DNA of 64,000 nucleotides from Streptomyces sp. NBC_00536 (GCF_036346295.1 NZ_CP107819.1:4712001-4776000); one strand, 5' to 3'. Counted from the stretch's first letter, positions 15,984 through 25,291 are shown. Notes: generated by a model not told the origin, from the letters alone. Numbers and translations: made by a program.

Positions 15984-17105
15984 GTGGACGTGGAGAACGA
16001 CACGCACGGCACGCACGGCATGCGCAGCATCGGTGAGCTGGCCCGGGACAGCGGTTTGGGCGTCAGCGCCCTGCGGTTCTACGACCGGTCGGGCGTCCTG
16101 ATGCCCGCCCGGGTCGACCCGGCGACCGGATACCGCTGGTACGGCCCCGAGCAGCTCGGCGAGGCCCGCGTCCTGACCCGGCTGCGCCGGGCCGGGATGC
16201 CCCTGGCGGACATCCGGCTGGTGCTCGCGGGCTGGTCCGGCACGGACACCGGCAGGGATACCGGCCTGGTGCGGGGGCTGCTGGACGGTCATCTGCGCCG
16301 CCTCGAAAGCGGCCTGGCCGACGCGCGTCTGGAGTTCTCCGCGATACGAGCGCTACTCGAACCCGAGGGGAACACCACGATGACCACCACGACGGCCGCC
16401 ACCACGGCCACTCCCGCCACCGCCGCACGCCTGACCGTGCCCGCCACGGAACTCGCCGCCGCCCTCGACGCCGTCCGGTTCGCCGCCGGGAAGGACCCCG
16501 AGCTGCCGGTGCTCGGCGGGGTCCACTTCGACATCGAGGGCCAGGACCTGCACGTCGTGGCCACCGACCGCTACCGCATGGCTGTCGCCCGCACCTCCAC
16601 CACCGGCCACGACGGCGCACGCGTCCAGGTGACCGTGCCCTCCCCGCTCGTCGACGCGATGCGCGCCCTCCTGACCGACGGCTCCGCCCCGGCCCGGCTC
16701 ACCGTGACGGGCGGCCGGGTGGAGCTGGAGACCCAGGGCCGCGAGGTCGCGGGCCGGGGCCTCGGCGAGGACTTCCCCGACTACCGCCGCCTGACCCGGC
16801 TCCCCGAGGGCCGCCGCGTCCCCCTCGACGTCCCGGCCCTGCGCCGGGCGCTGACCGACCAGGCCGAGGCCGCCGAGGACGTGTGCACCCTGCTCCTGAC
16901 GGCGGACACGGTGACCGTGGCGGCGGAGGACGACCTCGCCCCGGTGGGGGAGCGGGTCGGGGTCAACCCGGCCTTCCTCCTGGAGGCCCTCGCCGCCGAC
17001 GAGCTGCTCCTGGAGTACGTCGGCCCCAAGGCCCCCCTCGTCCTCCTGCGCCCCGCCACCGAGGACACCTTCTCCCTCCTGATGCCGGTCAGCCTCGACG
17101 CGTGA
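15984..17105 (+). CDS. MerR regulator fused to DNA polymerase III beta-clamp-like domain
   Basis: 373-residue fusion. Residues ~13-80 are a MerR winged helix (RSIGELARDSGLGVSALRFY, then GYRWYGPEQL), followed by a helical segment to ~128. From ~148 to the end it resembles DnaN sliding-clamp domains: RLTVPATELAAALDAVRFAA, HVVATDRYRMAVAR and EDFPDYRRL. Only about two of the three clamp domains fit this length. The linker holds an internal ATG (16380, Met133) after GAGGGG at 9-bp spacing, so a free clamp-like protein could also be made. GTG at 15990 is an equally good start. The promoter is of MerR type and likely autoregulated. The function is unknown; the ligand-binding part of the MerR protein appears to have been replaced by a clamp fold. 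Confidence 0.88.
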   Translation: MDVENDTHGTHGMRSIGELARDSGLGVSALRFYDRSGVLMPARVDPATGYRWYGPEQLGEARVLTRLRRAGMPLADIRLVLAGWSGTDTGRDTGLVRGLLDGHLRRLESGLADARLEFSAIRALLEPEGNTTMTTTTAATTATPATAARLTVPATELAAALDAVRFAAGKDPELPVLGGVHFDIEGQDLHVVATDRYRMAVARTSTTGHDGARVQVTVPSPLVDAMRALLTDGSAPARLTVTGGRVELETQGREVAGRGLGEDFPDYRRLTRLPEGRRVPLDVPALRRALTDQAEAAEDVCTLLLTADTVTVAAEDDLAPVGERVGVNPAFLLEALAADELLLEYVGPKAPLVLLRPATEDTFSLLMPVSLDA

Positions 17106-17248
17106 CCCGGAGGGGGAGAGGGTCGGGGGTCAGGGTTCCGCCAGGGTGATCCCCCATGGGCAAGATGCGCCCTGACCAGCAGAGTTGGCGACGTAGAAGG
17201 AAGAACAACGCCACGCCGTCCCCACCTCTGCCTCTCCGGGAGCACCTC

Positions 17249-18319
17249 ATGCGCAGGATCCGCCGCCTCGCCGTCACCGGCCTCGCCCTGGCCGCCGTCA
17301 CCGCCGGGGCGGGGGTCCCGGCGGCGATGGCCGCCCCCGCGCCCGCGACCTCGTACGAGGCCCAGGCCGCCTACGACCCCACCGCCGTCCGGAACATCCT
17401 GACCGTGCTCCCGGACGGCACCACCGAAGGCGGGCTCGTCCGGGTGGCGGGCGCGGGCCTGCACACGCCGTGGACCGGGACGGGCGGACAGGTCGCCGCC
17501 GACGCGCGCTTCCCCATCGGGAGCGTCAGCAAGATCTTCACGGGCGCCGTGGTCCTCCAGCTCGTCGCCGAACACCGCATCGGGCTCGACGACCCCGTAC
17601 GCCGCCACCTCCCGGACCTGATCCCCGCCGCCTACTCGGCCGTCACCGTCCGCCAACTCCTCAACCACACCAGCGACTTCCCGATGGCCGTCCAGGCGCC
17701 CGGCGATCCCCGCGCCCTGGTCACCGCCTCCTTCGCGGCCGACACCCACACCCCCAACCCGGGCGTGGAGCAGCAGTACAACGGCCTGAACGCCTTCGTC
17801 CTCGGCTTCCTCATCGAGCGCACCACCGGCCACACCTACGAGCACGAACTGCAGCGCCGCGTGCTGCGCCCCCTGGGCCTGCGCGACACGGCCCTGTCCA
17901 CCGACCCGAAGGTGGCCTACTTCTGGTCCGAAGGCGGCCTCGTCTCCACCGCCGCGGACCTCGACGGCTTCCAGACGGCCCTGCTGCGCGGCCGCCTGCT
18001 GCCCCCGGCCCAGCAGGCGGCCCTCTTCGAGGTCCCGGCCGTCCCGGGCGCCAAGACGAACAACTGCCTCACCCCCGCCGCCTGCTACAGCGCGGGCGGC
18101 CTGATGAAGGTCGACCTGCCGAACGGCGTCACGGTCTGGGGCAAGACGGGCTCCATGGTCTCCACGGGCGCCGCCTGGACCGACGGCATGTTCGCCACCC
18201 GGGACCTGAACCGCCACATCGTCTACGCCCTCAACCCCAAGGCCGACGCCCCGGGCCAGGCCCAGCGAAAGCGCGTCGTGGAACTGGTGACCGCGGGCTT
18301 CTCGGACCAGCCCGCTTAG
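17249..18319 (+). CDS. Secreted serine hydrolase, beta-lactamase/DD-peptidase family
   Basis: 356-residue exported penicillin-recognising hydrolase (class C beta-lactamase / D-Ala-D-Ala carboxypeptidase family, as in Streptomyces R61). The signal peptide runs MRRIRRLAVTGLALAAVTAG...AMA, cleaved near residue 31. The nucleophile motif is S-V-S-K in PIGSVSKIFTG, the second motif is QQYNGLN (usually Y-S/A-N; here Tyr is followed by Asn-Gly), and the third is KTG in VWGKTGSM. Other landmarks are LLNHTSDFP and ALSTDPKV. The ATG at 17249 is used because the signal peptide begins there after GGGAG; an in-frame ATG at 17156 would add 31 unlikely residues. It acts outside the cell on wall peptides or related amides or esters. 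Monocistronic. Confidence 0.88.
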   Translation: MRRIRRLAVTGLALAAVTAGAGVPAAMAAPAPATSYEAQAAYDPTAVRNILTVLPDGTTEGGLVRVAGAGLHTPWTGTGGQVAADARFPIGSVSKIFTGAVVLQLVAEHRIGLDDPVRRHLPDLIPAAYSAVTVRQLLNHTSDFPMAVQAPGDPRALVTASFAADTHTPNPGVEQQYNGLNAFVLGFLIERTTGHTYEHELQRRVLRPLGLRDTALSTDPKVAYFWSEGGLVSTAADLDGFQTALLRGRLLPPAQQAALFEVPAVPGAKTNNCLTPAACYSAGGLMKVDLPNGVTVWGKTGSMVSTGAAWTDGMFATRDLNRHIVYALNPKADAPGQAQRKRVVELVTAGFSDQPA

Positions 18320-18418
18320 GCCGCGCTCAGGGGGTGTCACTCCGGATCGTTCCGGGTTAGCGGCGCGGCACGCGCATGCGTGACTGAGGACGGAAGGTGC
18401 CCCCAACCGAAGGTTGCC

Positions 18419-20008
18419 ATGAATCCCCATTTCAGGCGTGCCGCGAAACTCTTGACGGCTCCCGCCCTCGCCCTCGCTGTCATCACCCCGGCTCTCGCCC
18501 TCGCCGCGACCCCGGCAGCCGCCGCCACGTCCGCGTCCGCCGCCGCGGCCGACGCGTACACCTTCGCCAACGGGGACGGCACCCTCAACGCGACGGGCAA
18601 CAACGACGGAAACCAGATCTCCGTCACCCCCGACGGCACCAATTACACGAGCTGGCGCCTGATCAAGCTCGGTGCCCCCGGCCAGTTCAACATCGCCAGC
18701 ACCTCGTCCGGAAAGTGCATCTACGCGTCCCAGCCCGCCCAGCAGCAGTCCTGCGGCAAGGACGGCGAGCAGTGGCATTTCCGCCCCGTCGACGGCAAGC
18801 CCAACGCGTTCGGGATCGTCCGCCGCGACGACTCCAGCGGCACCGAGTGGTGCATGGACAACCGGGGCGGCCTCCACCTGTGGGGGATCCTCGCCCAGCC
18901 CAACGCCTGCAACGGCAGCGCGAGCCAGGAGTGGACGGTCCCCGCGTCGAAGGCCGCCGAGGCGAAGAGCCTCGCCCTCGACTACTACGCGGACCTGTGT
19001 TCCAAGAAGACCTCCACCTGCTCCTGGACGCAGAAGTCCGAGGGCCAGCCCGAGGTTCTGCCCCGCCAGCCCGCCTCGTCGGTCTGGTACAACGACACCA
19101 GCGCCACCATGAAGCAGATCTTCACCACGATCTACCACTCCGGCTGGGCCCAGTCCTTCTCGGTGGGACTGTCGACTTCGGTCGGCGTCACGACCCCGAT
19201 CCAGGCCATGATCAGCAACGAGCTGACCGCGACGCAGACGTACACCTCGGACGAGTCGACGATCAACGGGATAGCGGTCGACGTCCCCGCCAAGAGTTAC
19301 GCCTGGGTCGACTTCGCGGCCGTCGGCAAGAAGGTCACCGGCACCTGGACCTTCAACACCGACAACCAGCCGTGGACCACCGACGCCACCGTCACCGTCC
19401 CCGTCATCAACTCGATGGCCGGCTCGACGATGTACGTCGCCCACACCAGCGCCAACCCGCCGGGCAGCGGCACCACCAGCCCGGACGTGCAGCCCGCCGC
19501 CCTGGCGAAGACCGCTTCGGGCACCGTGGACGAGCTCCCGGCAGGAGCGAAGCTGACGGCCGTGCCGGACGGCGTCCAGGTCAGTGACGCGGACGGCGCC
19601 ACCGTCGCCACCGTACGGCCCGGCACCGTCACGGACACGAACGGTACGGCCCACAAGGTCGCCCTCGCGGTCAACGGCACCACCGTCACCCAGACCATCG
19701 AAGGCGTCACCGGCGACACGGTCACCGGCACCATCTCGCCCCCGACCTTCTCCCTGGGCACCACCGCCGCCACCTCCCCGGCCGCCGCGAACAAGACGGC
19801 CCAACTGTTGACGGCGGCGTCCTTCCAGGCCGCGCCCGCTTCCGCGAGCAGCGACGCCCACGACAAGTGCATGGCCACGGAGATCGGCACCGGCATCGCC
19901 AAGGGAGCCCTCAGGGGCCTCTTGGGCGGTCCCGAGGCAGCAGCCGGCGGAATGCTCATCGGCGCGGTCGGCGGCATCGCCAAGGGCCTCGTCAAGTGCC
20001 CGAAGTAG
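18419..20008 (+). CDS. Secreted beta-trefoil protein with possible pore-forming module and C-terminal glycine zipper
   Basis: 529-residue exported protein. A signal peptide (about 1-45) precedes a ricin-type beta-trefoil at ~46-178, with QxW-like motifs GEQWHF and SQEWTV. Residues ~180-365 form a Ser/Thr-rich all-beta region: WAQSFSVGLSTSVGV, DESTINGIAVDVPAKSYAWV, then KVTGTWTFNT. This alternating pattern recalls aerolysin/ETX-MTX2 pore formers. A repetitive beta region follows. The last ~45 residues, bounded by two cysteines, are a glycine-zipper hairpin (GIAKGALRGLLGG, GGMLIGAVGGIAKGLVKC) like bacteriocins or membrane hairpins. The ATG at 18419 follows CGAAGG. The domain order suggests glycan binding plus membrane insertion, but no homologue is named with certainty. 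The 3' end faces the long inverted repeat. Confidence 0.72.
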   Translation: MNPHFRRAAKLLTAPALALAVITPALALAATPAAAATSASAAAADAYTFANGDGTLNATGNNDGNQISVTPDGTNYTSWRLIKLGAPGQFNIASTSSGKCIYASQPAQQQSCGKDGEQWHFRPVDGKPNAFGIVRRDDSSGTEWCMDNRGGLHLWGILAQPNACNGSASQEWTVPASKAAEAKSLALDYYADLCSKKTSTCSWTQKSEGQPEVLPRQPASSVWYNDTSATMKQIFTTIYHSGWAQSFSVGLSTSVGVTTPIQAMISNELTATQTYTSDESTINGIAVDVPAKSYAWVDFAAVGKKVTGTWTFNTDNQPWTTDATVTVPVINSMAGSTMYVAHTSANPPGSGTTSPDVQPAALAKTASGTVDELPAGAKLTAVPDGVQVSDADGATVATVRPGTVTDTNGTAHKVALAVNGTTVTQTIEGVTGDTVTGTISPPTFSLGTTAATSPAAANKTAQLLTAASFQAAPASASSDAHDKCMATEIGTGIAKGALRGLLGGPEAAAGGMLIGAVGGIAKGLVKCPK

Positions 20009-20073
20009 CCTGACCCCGGGGCGCGGCTGCGCCGCGTGAGCCGTCGCGTTGTGCGTCCGGGGTCGGGGATCGT

Positions 20074-20887
20074 CCGGGGGCTGCCCGTCAGTTCAACTGT
20101 CTCTTCGTGCCGGGTCACGCTGTCAAGGGCGCTCCTTCGTCGCGTCGCTTCGCGATGGCCTTCGGCCACCCTTGACAGCGCGCCCCGTCACGAAAAGCCA
20201 AGAACTGTCGGGCGGCCCCCGGGGGAAGGCAGGGGGGACCTGGTCCACTTCCCGGGATTCCGGGCGGGTGGGCCAGCGGCCGGGTGCGGCCAAGCCGCGC
20301 CCTCCGGGCGGACAGACAACAGACGACAGACGACAAGCACGCGGGCAGATCGCTACACAGTTGCGCTCAGAGAGGCGTCTGCGGGCTGTTTTGGGCTGGG
20401 ACTTCCGTCAGGCCGAAGTGGAGAGGGGTCTGGCGGCCGCCCGCCCCAAGATGAAGGGTCCAAAGTGCCACAAAAAGGGCGCTTTGGAGTGGTGTTGAGT
20501 GTCGAGAGTCGCTTGACCCGGCTCCATGCTCATCTGGCCGAGCTTTCGGCCTTCCCGCACCGCCCGCCAGCCCCAAGCGGCCCGCAGACGCCTCTCTGAG
20601 CGCAACTGCGTAGCGATCTGCCCGCGCGCTTGTCGTCTGTCGCCTGTCCGCCCGGAGGGCGCGGCTGGGCCGCACCCGGGACCGGGCTGGGCCGCTCCCA
20701 CCCCTGGCAAGTGCTGTCGGTCCCCCATGCCTTCCCCCGGGGGCCGTCCGACAGTTCTTGGCTTTTCGTGGGGACGGGATCTGTCAAGGGTGGCCGAAGG
20801 CCATCGCGTAGCGACGCGACCGCAGGGAGCGCCCTTGACAGGTCACGGCACCACGAAGAGACAGTTGAACTGGCGGGCAGCCCCCGG
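20074..20887. repeat. Long inverted repeat of two palindromic modules (intergenic 20009-20963)
   Basis: The 955-bp gap between two convergent genes holds no convincing gene. Instead it is an imperfect inverted repeat whose arms (about 20057-20400 and 20560-20925) match closely as reverse complements. Each arm carries a ~150-bp module that is itself palindromic (20074-20223 and 20737-20887). Nested stems are CCGGGGGC...GCCCCCGG, CAGTTC...GAACTG, CTTCGTG...CACGAAAAG and TGTCAAGGG...CCCTTGACA. The central ~160 bp is less similar. Open reading frames here run through both arms in several frames and look like shadows. It may act as a bidirectional terminator or be a mobile palindromic repeat. Confidence 0.82.
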
Positions 20888-20963
20888 AACCTCCCCGACC
20901 CCGGCCGCTCGAAACGCACCCTAGAGCGGCGCAGCCGCGCCCCGGCTTCGCCGGGGTTGCTTC

Positions 20964-21779
20964 CTACTTCACCGTGTCCGTCACCAGCCGCTTGAACTGG
21001 TCCGGGGTGATGGTTTCGATGCCCTGGCCCGAGAAGACGTTGACCTTCTTGCCGTTGATCTCGATCTCCGGGGTGCCCTTCTTGCCGCTTTCGTAGAAGG
21101 CCTTCGAGACCTTGTCGACCCACGGCATGTAGGTCAGTTCCTTCACGGCCTTGTTGAACGACGGGGTGCGCAGGCCCGGGACCTGGTCCGCGAGTTCCAA
21201 GAGGGTGGCCGTCGAGCCGAACTTGTCGTCCGACTCCTTCGCCGGGTGGTTCTTGTAGAGCACCTGGAGGTACTCCATGAACCGCTCGGGGCTTTCGTTG
21301 ACCGCCGCGCCCAGGGCGTTGAGGGCGCGCTTGGAGCCCTTGCCGCCCAGCGACCCGTCCAGGAAGGTCGCGAAGTGGTAGTCGACCCGGTAGGTGCCCG
21401 CGTCGGCCTGTTCCTTGAAGGTCTTGCCGAGGCCCGTCTCCACGCCCGTGCAGACGGGGCAGCGCGGGTCCAGCCAGATGCTGACGACGTCCTTGGCGTC
21501 CGCCTTGCCGTAGGGCACGACGACGCCGTCCTTGCCGGAGGTGTTGGCCGGCTGGACGAAGGGCTTGCCGCTCGATTCGGGGGAGGCGCCGGAGCCGGAA
21601 CCGCTGGACTTCGAGGCGTAGATGCCGACTCCCACCGCGATGGCGAGTACGGCGACGAGCGCGCCGCCGACCATCAGGCGGCCGCGCAGCTTCGCCTTGC
21701 GGGCGGAGGCCTCGCGCTCCAGCCGGAGCCGCTCCCGGGCGTCGCGGCTCTGCTGGTCCCTCTTGTTGCTCTTGGCCAT
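20964..21779 (-). CDS. Membrane-anchored DsbA-like thioredoxin-fold protein
   Basis: 271-residue protein with a charged cytoplasmic N-terminus, one TM at about 34-54 and an extracytoplasmic DsbA/thioredoxin_4-type domain. The active site CPVC is at 107-110 in WLDPRCPVCTG; the cis-Pro loop is in GKKGTPEIEINGKK, near 233-242. A helical insert (residues ~140-210) is typical of DsbA. It should oxidise or isomerise cysteines of exported proteins, and several exported proteins encoded nearby have paired cysteines. The ATG at 21779 begins MAKSNKRDQQSRD. A longer frame on this strand is a shadow that crosses the inverted repeat. Monocistronic and convergent with the beta-trefoil gene. Confidence 0.92.
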   Translation of the reverse strand: MAKSNKRDQQSRDARERLRLEREASARKAKLRGRLMVGGALVAVLAIAVGVGIYASKSSGSGSGASPESSGKPFVQPANTSGKDGVVVPYGKADAKDVVSIWLDPRCPVCTGVETGLGKTFKEQADAGTYRVDYHFATFLDGSLGGKGSKRALNALGAAVNESPERFMEYLQVLYKNHPAKESDDKFGSTATLLELADQVPGLRTPSFNKAVKELTYMPWVDKVSKAFYESGKKGTPEIEINGKKVNVFSGQGIETITPDQFKRLVTDTVK

Positions 21780-22031
21780 GGAGACAGCCTAGGGAATGGA
21801 GATGGTTCATACCTGGGTCATTCGGACCTTTTGGGGCGGGACTTAGGGCCTTTGGCCGGAGTCCGGCGATGTGCCGCGTCAAGGACGAGGTGAAGGTGAG
21901 GCGAATGGTCTGTCACATGTTGGTGGGGGGACGGCGAGTCGTTCCCAAATACCTGATAGACAGTGAATATTCACGGCTCGACCGGCCGCGCACGCACATG
22001 TCCACGGCTGCCTTGGGGGGATTGCCGCACT

Positions 22032-23756
22032 GTGAAGCCTCTTCACCGTCACCTTGTCAGTACTTCGCGCAAAGTCCTGTGCACCGCCGCGCTCGCGGCC
22101 AGTCTGACCACGGCGGCGGTCGTCACCACCGCGCCGACGGCCGACGCCGGTGAGGCGGAGCCGGGGCCGGACAGTCCGCAGGCCAACGACCGTGGCAACG
22201 CGCGCCTCGACCTGCCCGACCTGGTGGCCGACCCGCCGCCGCAGCCCGGTTCCGGGGCCCCCGAGGGCGCCAGCGGGATACCCGCGACCGCCCTCGACGC
22301 CTACCGCCGGGCCGAGATATCGGTCGCGGCCGCGCTGCCCAACTGCAAGCTGCCCTGGCAGCTGCTCGCCGGCATCGGCCGGATCGAGTCCGTCCACGCC
22401 TCCGGCTACGGCCTGAAGGCGGACGGGTCCACGGAGAAGCCGATCCGCGGCCCCCGCCTGGACGGCAACGGCTTCGCGTCGATCAAGGACACCGACAAGG
22501 GCGTGTGGGACGGGGACACGGAGTACGACCGTGCCGTGGGCCCGCTCCAGTTCATCCCCTCGACCTGGCAGACCTGGGGCGCCGACGGCAACGGCGACGG
22601 CAACCGGGACCCGAACAACATCTACGACGCCGCGCTCGGCGCGGGCCTCTACCTCTGCGCGGGCGACCGGAACCTGTCGAACCCGGCGGACCTGGACAAG
22701 GCGATCCTGAGCTACAACAGCTCCCGCGAGTACGTGAACTCCGTACTCGGCTGGATGCGCCAGTACCAGGCCGGGGCCACCGACGTCCCGAACCCGCCGC
22801 CGGGGAACTACCCGACGCCGCCGCCCGGGTCGCTGCCCACCCCGCCGCCCCCGCCCAAGACCCCGCTGCCGCCGGTGAACCCGCCGAAGCCGCCGCCAGT
22901 CCCGCCCAAGACCCCGCCGACGGTTCCGCCCACGAAGCCGACCGACCCGCCGAAGCCGGCGCCCGCGACGGTGTCCGGGCTGACGGTCCAGGGCGCGCCG
23001 GAGATCACCGCCGAGGCGGGCACGGTCTTCGCCACGGCCCCGAAGGCCAAGGCGGTCCTGAGCGACGGCAAGCCCGCCGCGGGTGAGACGGTCACCTTCG
23101 AGGTCGGGGACGACGACACCTCCGGCACGGTCTTCGAGGCCGACGGCAAGCGGTCCGCCGTGGTCAAGACGGACAAGGACGGCGTCGCGACCGCCCCCGC
23201 CCTGAAGGCGGGCGACAAGGCGGGCGAGAAGCCGGGTGCCTTCACCCTGCGGGCCACGCTCTACAGCAAGGGCAACGGCAGCGCCGCGGGCAGCCAGTCG
23301 TTCACGGTGAACTTCACCGGTACGGTCACGCCCAAGCCCGCTCCCGCGCCCGTCGTGGACGCGCTGGCCCGTACCGGCACCAAGCCGCTCACCGCGGTCC
23401 AGGGATCCAGCTTCGTGGGCGTCGAGGTGAAGGCCACGGCCAAGGGCGCCCCGATCGCGGGGACCAAGGTCACGGCCGCCCTGGTCGAGAAGGACGAGAA
23501 GGGCGCGTGGGTCCCGGTGGACCCGGCCGCGCGCACCCCGTTCTTCAAGGACAAGGAAGGCAAGGAGCTGCACACGGTGGCGCTGGCGCCGACCGGCGCC
23601 GACGGCCTGGTCGTCCTGCCGGACCTGTTCACCGCCTCGGCCCCGGGCGCGGCCGCGGCTCCGGCCGCGCCGGGCACGTACCACCTGCGCCTGGTCACGG
23701 AGAACGGCGTGGAGCTGATCCTGGACCTGACCGTCACCGCGCCCCCGGCGGCGTAA
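22032..23756 (+). CDS. Secreted lytic transglycosylase with Pro-rich linker and Ig-like repeats
   Basis: 574-residue exported muralytic enzyme. After a signal peptide (about 1-40) comes an SLT/MltB-type lysozyme-fold domain at ~85-235: the catalytic Glu lies in GIGRIESVHASGYG, then YDRAVGPLQFIPSTWQTWG and DAALGAGLYLCAG. A Pro-rich wall-spanning linker (~240-300) leads to about two Ig-like beta domains (SGLTVQGAPEITAEAG and TGTKPLTAVQGSSFVGVEV). It would cleave peptidoglycan glycan strands during growth or sporulation. The GTG at 22032 follows GGGGGGA at good spacing; an in-frame start 23 codons earlier is less likely. The 250-bp upstream region shows no clear riboswitch. A perfect hairpin terminator follows. 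Confidence 0.9.
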   Translation: MKPLHRHLVSTSRKVLCTAALAASLTTAAVVTTAPTADAGEAEPGPDSPQANDRGNARLDLPDLVADPPPQPGSGAPEGASGIPATALDAYRRAEISVAAALPNCKLPWQLLAGIGRIESVHASGYGLKADGSTEKPIRGPRLDGNGFASIKDTDKGVWDGDTEYDRAVGPLQFIPSTWQTWGADGNGDGNRDPNNIYDAALGAGLYLCAGDRNLSNPADLDKAILSYNSSREYVNSVLGWMRQYQAGATDVPNPPPGNYPTPPPGSLPTPPPPPKTPLPPVNPPKPPPVPPKTPPTVPPTKPTDPPKPAPATVSGLTVQGAPEITAEAGTVFATAPKAKAVLSDGKPAAGETVTFEVGDDDTSGTVFEADGKRSAVVKTDKDGVATAPALKAGDKAGEKPGAFTLRATLYSKGNGSAAGSQSFTVNFTGTVTPKPAPAPVVDALARTGTKPLTAVQGSSFVGVEVKATAKGAPIAGTKVTAALVEKDEKGAWVPVDPAARTPFFKDKEGKELHTVALAPTGADGLVVLPDLFTASAPGAAAAPAAPGTYHLRLVTENGVELILDLTVTAPPAA

Positions 23757-23767
23757 GGCGAGAGTGA

Positions 23768-23806
23768 GGGAGAGGGGCGGAACCCATCGGGTTCCGCCCC
23801 TCTCCC
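23768..23806 (+). terminator. Perfect 18-bp hairpin terminator of the lytic transglycosylase gene
   Basis: GGGAGAGGGGCGGAACCC, loop ATC, then its exact reverse complement. The symmetrical stem could stop transcription from both sides. Confidence 0.88.
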
Positions 23807-23838
23807 GTACGCGCCTCTCCGGGTAACCCGGAAAAGGC

Positions 23839-23883
23839 AGGAGCCCCGCCCCCTCCGCTCGCACGGAGGAGGCAGGGCTCCTT
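23839..23883 (-). terminator. Hairpin terminator of the cold-shock gene
   Basis: Imperfect stem AGGAGCCC...GGGCTCCT with an inner part GCCCCCTCC/GGAGGAGGC around GCTCGCAC. It lies 43 bp beyond the stop codon of the cold-shock gene on its strand. Confidence 0.75.
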
Positions 23884-23925
23884 GGGTACTGCATCTCCAA
23901 CCCGCGATCGGGCTGGCCCAGGCGA

Positions 23926-24129
23926 CTAGGCCGGGGTGACGTTCTCCGCCTGCGGGCCCTTCGGACCCTGCGTGACGTCGAAGTTCACGAGCTGGTTCTC
24001 CTCAAGGGAGCGGAAACCAGCCGCGTTGATCGCGGAGTAGTGGACGAAGACATCCGGGCCGCCGCCGTCCTGGGCGATGAAGCCGAAGCCCTTTTCAGCG
24101 TTGAACCACTTCACGGTTCCGGTAGCCAT
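23926..24129 (-). CDS. Cold-shock protein (CspA family)
   Basis: 67-residue single cold-shock domain that binds single-stranded RNA/DNA and acts as an RNA chaperone. RNP1 is KGFGFIAQ (residues 14-21) and RNP2 is VFVHYSAI. It starts [13 protein letters not shown] and ends QAENVTPA, the normal length for the family. AGGAGG precedes the ATG at 4-5 bp. The leader contains a GC hairpin followed by a T-rich run that resembles an intrinsic terminator, so expression may be controlled by attenuation or by refolding at low temperature. Probable promoter boxes lie near 24255-24290 on this strand. Confidence 0.97.
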   Translation of the reverse strand: MATGTVKWFNAEKGFGFIAQDGGGPDVFVHYSAINAAGFRSLEENQLVNFDVTQGPKGPQAENVTPA

Positions 24130-24196
24130 GAGCCCTCCTATGGGCCAAAGGGTCGCCCTGCTCCAGAACCTGCTAAGAAGTCTGAAAACTACAAAA

Positions 24197-24222
24197 GCCT
24201 GCGGGTCACATGCTCCGCAGGC
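24197..24222 (-). promoter_or_regulatory. Terminator-like hairpin in the cold-shock leader
   Basis: Stem GCCTGCGG / CCGCAGGC with a 10-base loop. On the minus strand it is followed by TTTTGTAGTTTT, an unusual T-rich run for this genome. It lies 68 bp upstream of the ATG, inside the expected leader. This looks like an intrinsic terminator or a temperature-responsive leader element. Confidence 0.55.
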
Positions 24223-24354
24223 CTCGTACTGCAAGGGAAACCAAACTGCAACTTGCGTCGAGCCTAGCACGCAGACTGGGGGGTCGACCAGAGGGAAAGA
24301 TCACGTCACCCGGACGTTTGAGACCCGTCCGAAGGCTGACGGGAGGACGGGGGC

Positions 24355-25215
<861 letters not shown>

Positions 25216-25225
25216 CCGGGCGGCC

Positions 25226-25245
25226 CGGCCCCCTGACCGGGGCCG
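25226..25245. terminator. Hairpin between convergent mqnA and esterase genes
   Basis: CGGCCCC / GGGGCCG stem with a six-base loop, 11 bp after the mqnA stop. It could serve both convergent transcripts. Confidence 0.55.
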
Positions 25246-25291
25246 TGGTGCGGCGGGGGCCCGGGCTCCGCCGCAGCCGGCGGGGAGTGCC

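Noticed and set aside
16781..19861. 1026-codon open frame on the minus strand
   Set aside because: It runs antisense through the clamp fusion, the serine hydrolase and the trefoil gene, with repetitive Gly/Arg/Val composition typical of antisense frames in GC-rich DNA.
20036..20924. Several plus- and minus-strand frames of 70-190 codons inside the inverted repeat
   Set aside because: The same DNA arms give mirror-image frames on both strands, so they reflect the repeat, not genes.
20530..21882. 450-codon minus-strand frame covering the inverted repeat and the DsbA-like gene
   Set aside because: It is the wrong frame of the thioredoxin-fold gene and continues through the repeat; no family pattern is seen.
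21860..22031. Riboswitch or sigma-E-type promoter before the lytic transglycosylase gene
   Set aside because: No GGAAC-type -35 or recognisable aptamer was found; only a good ribosome site.
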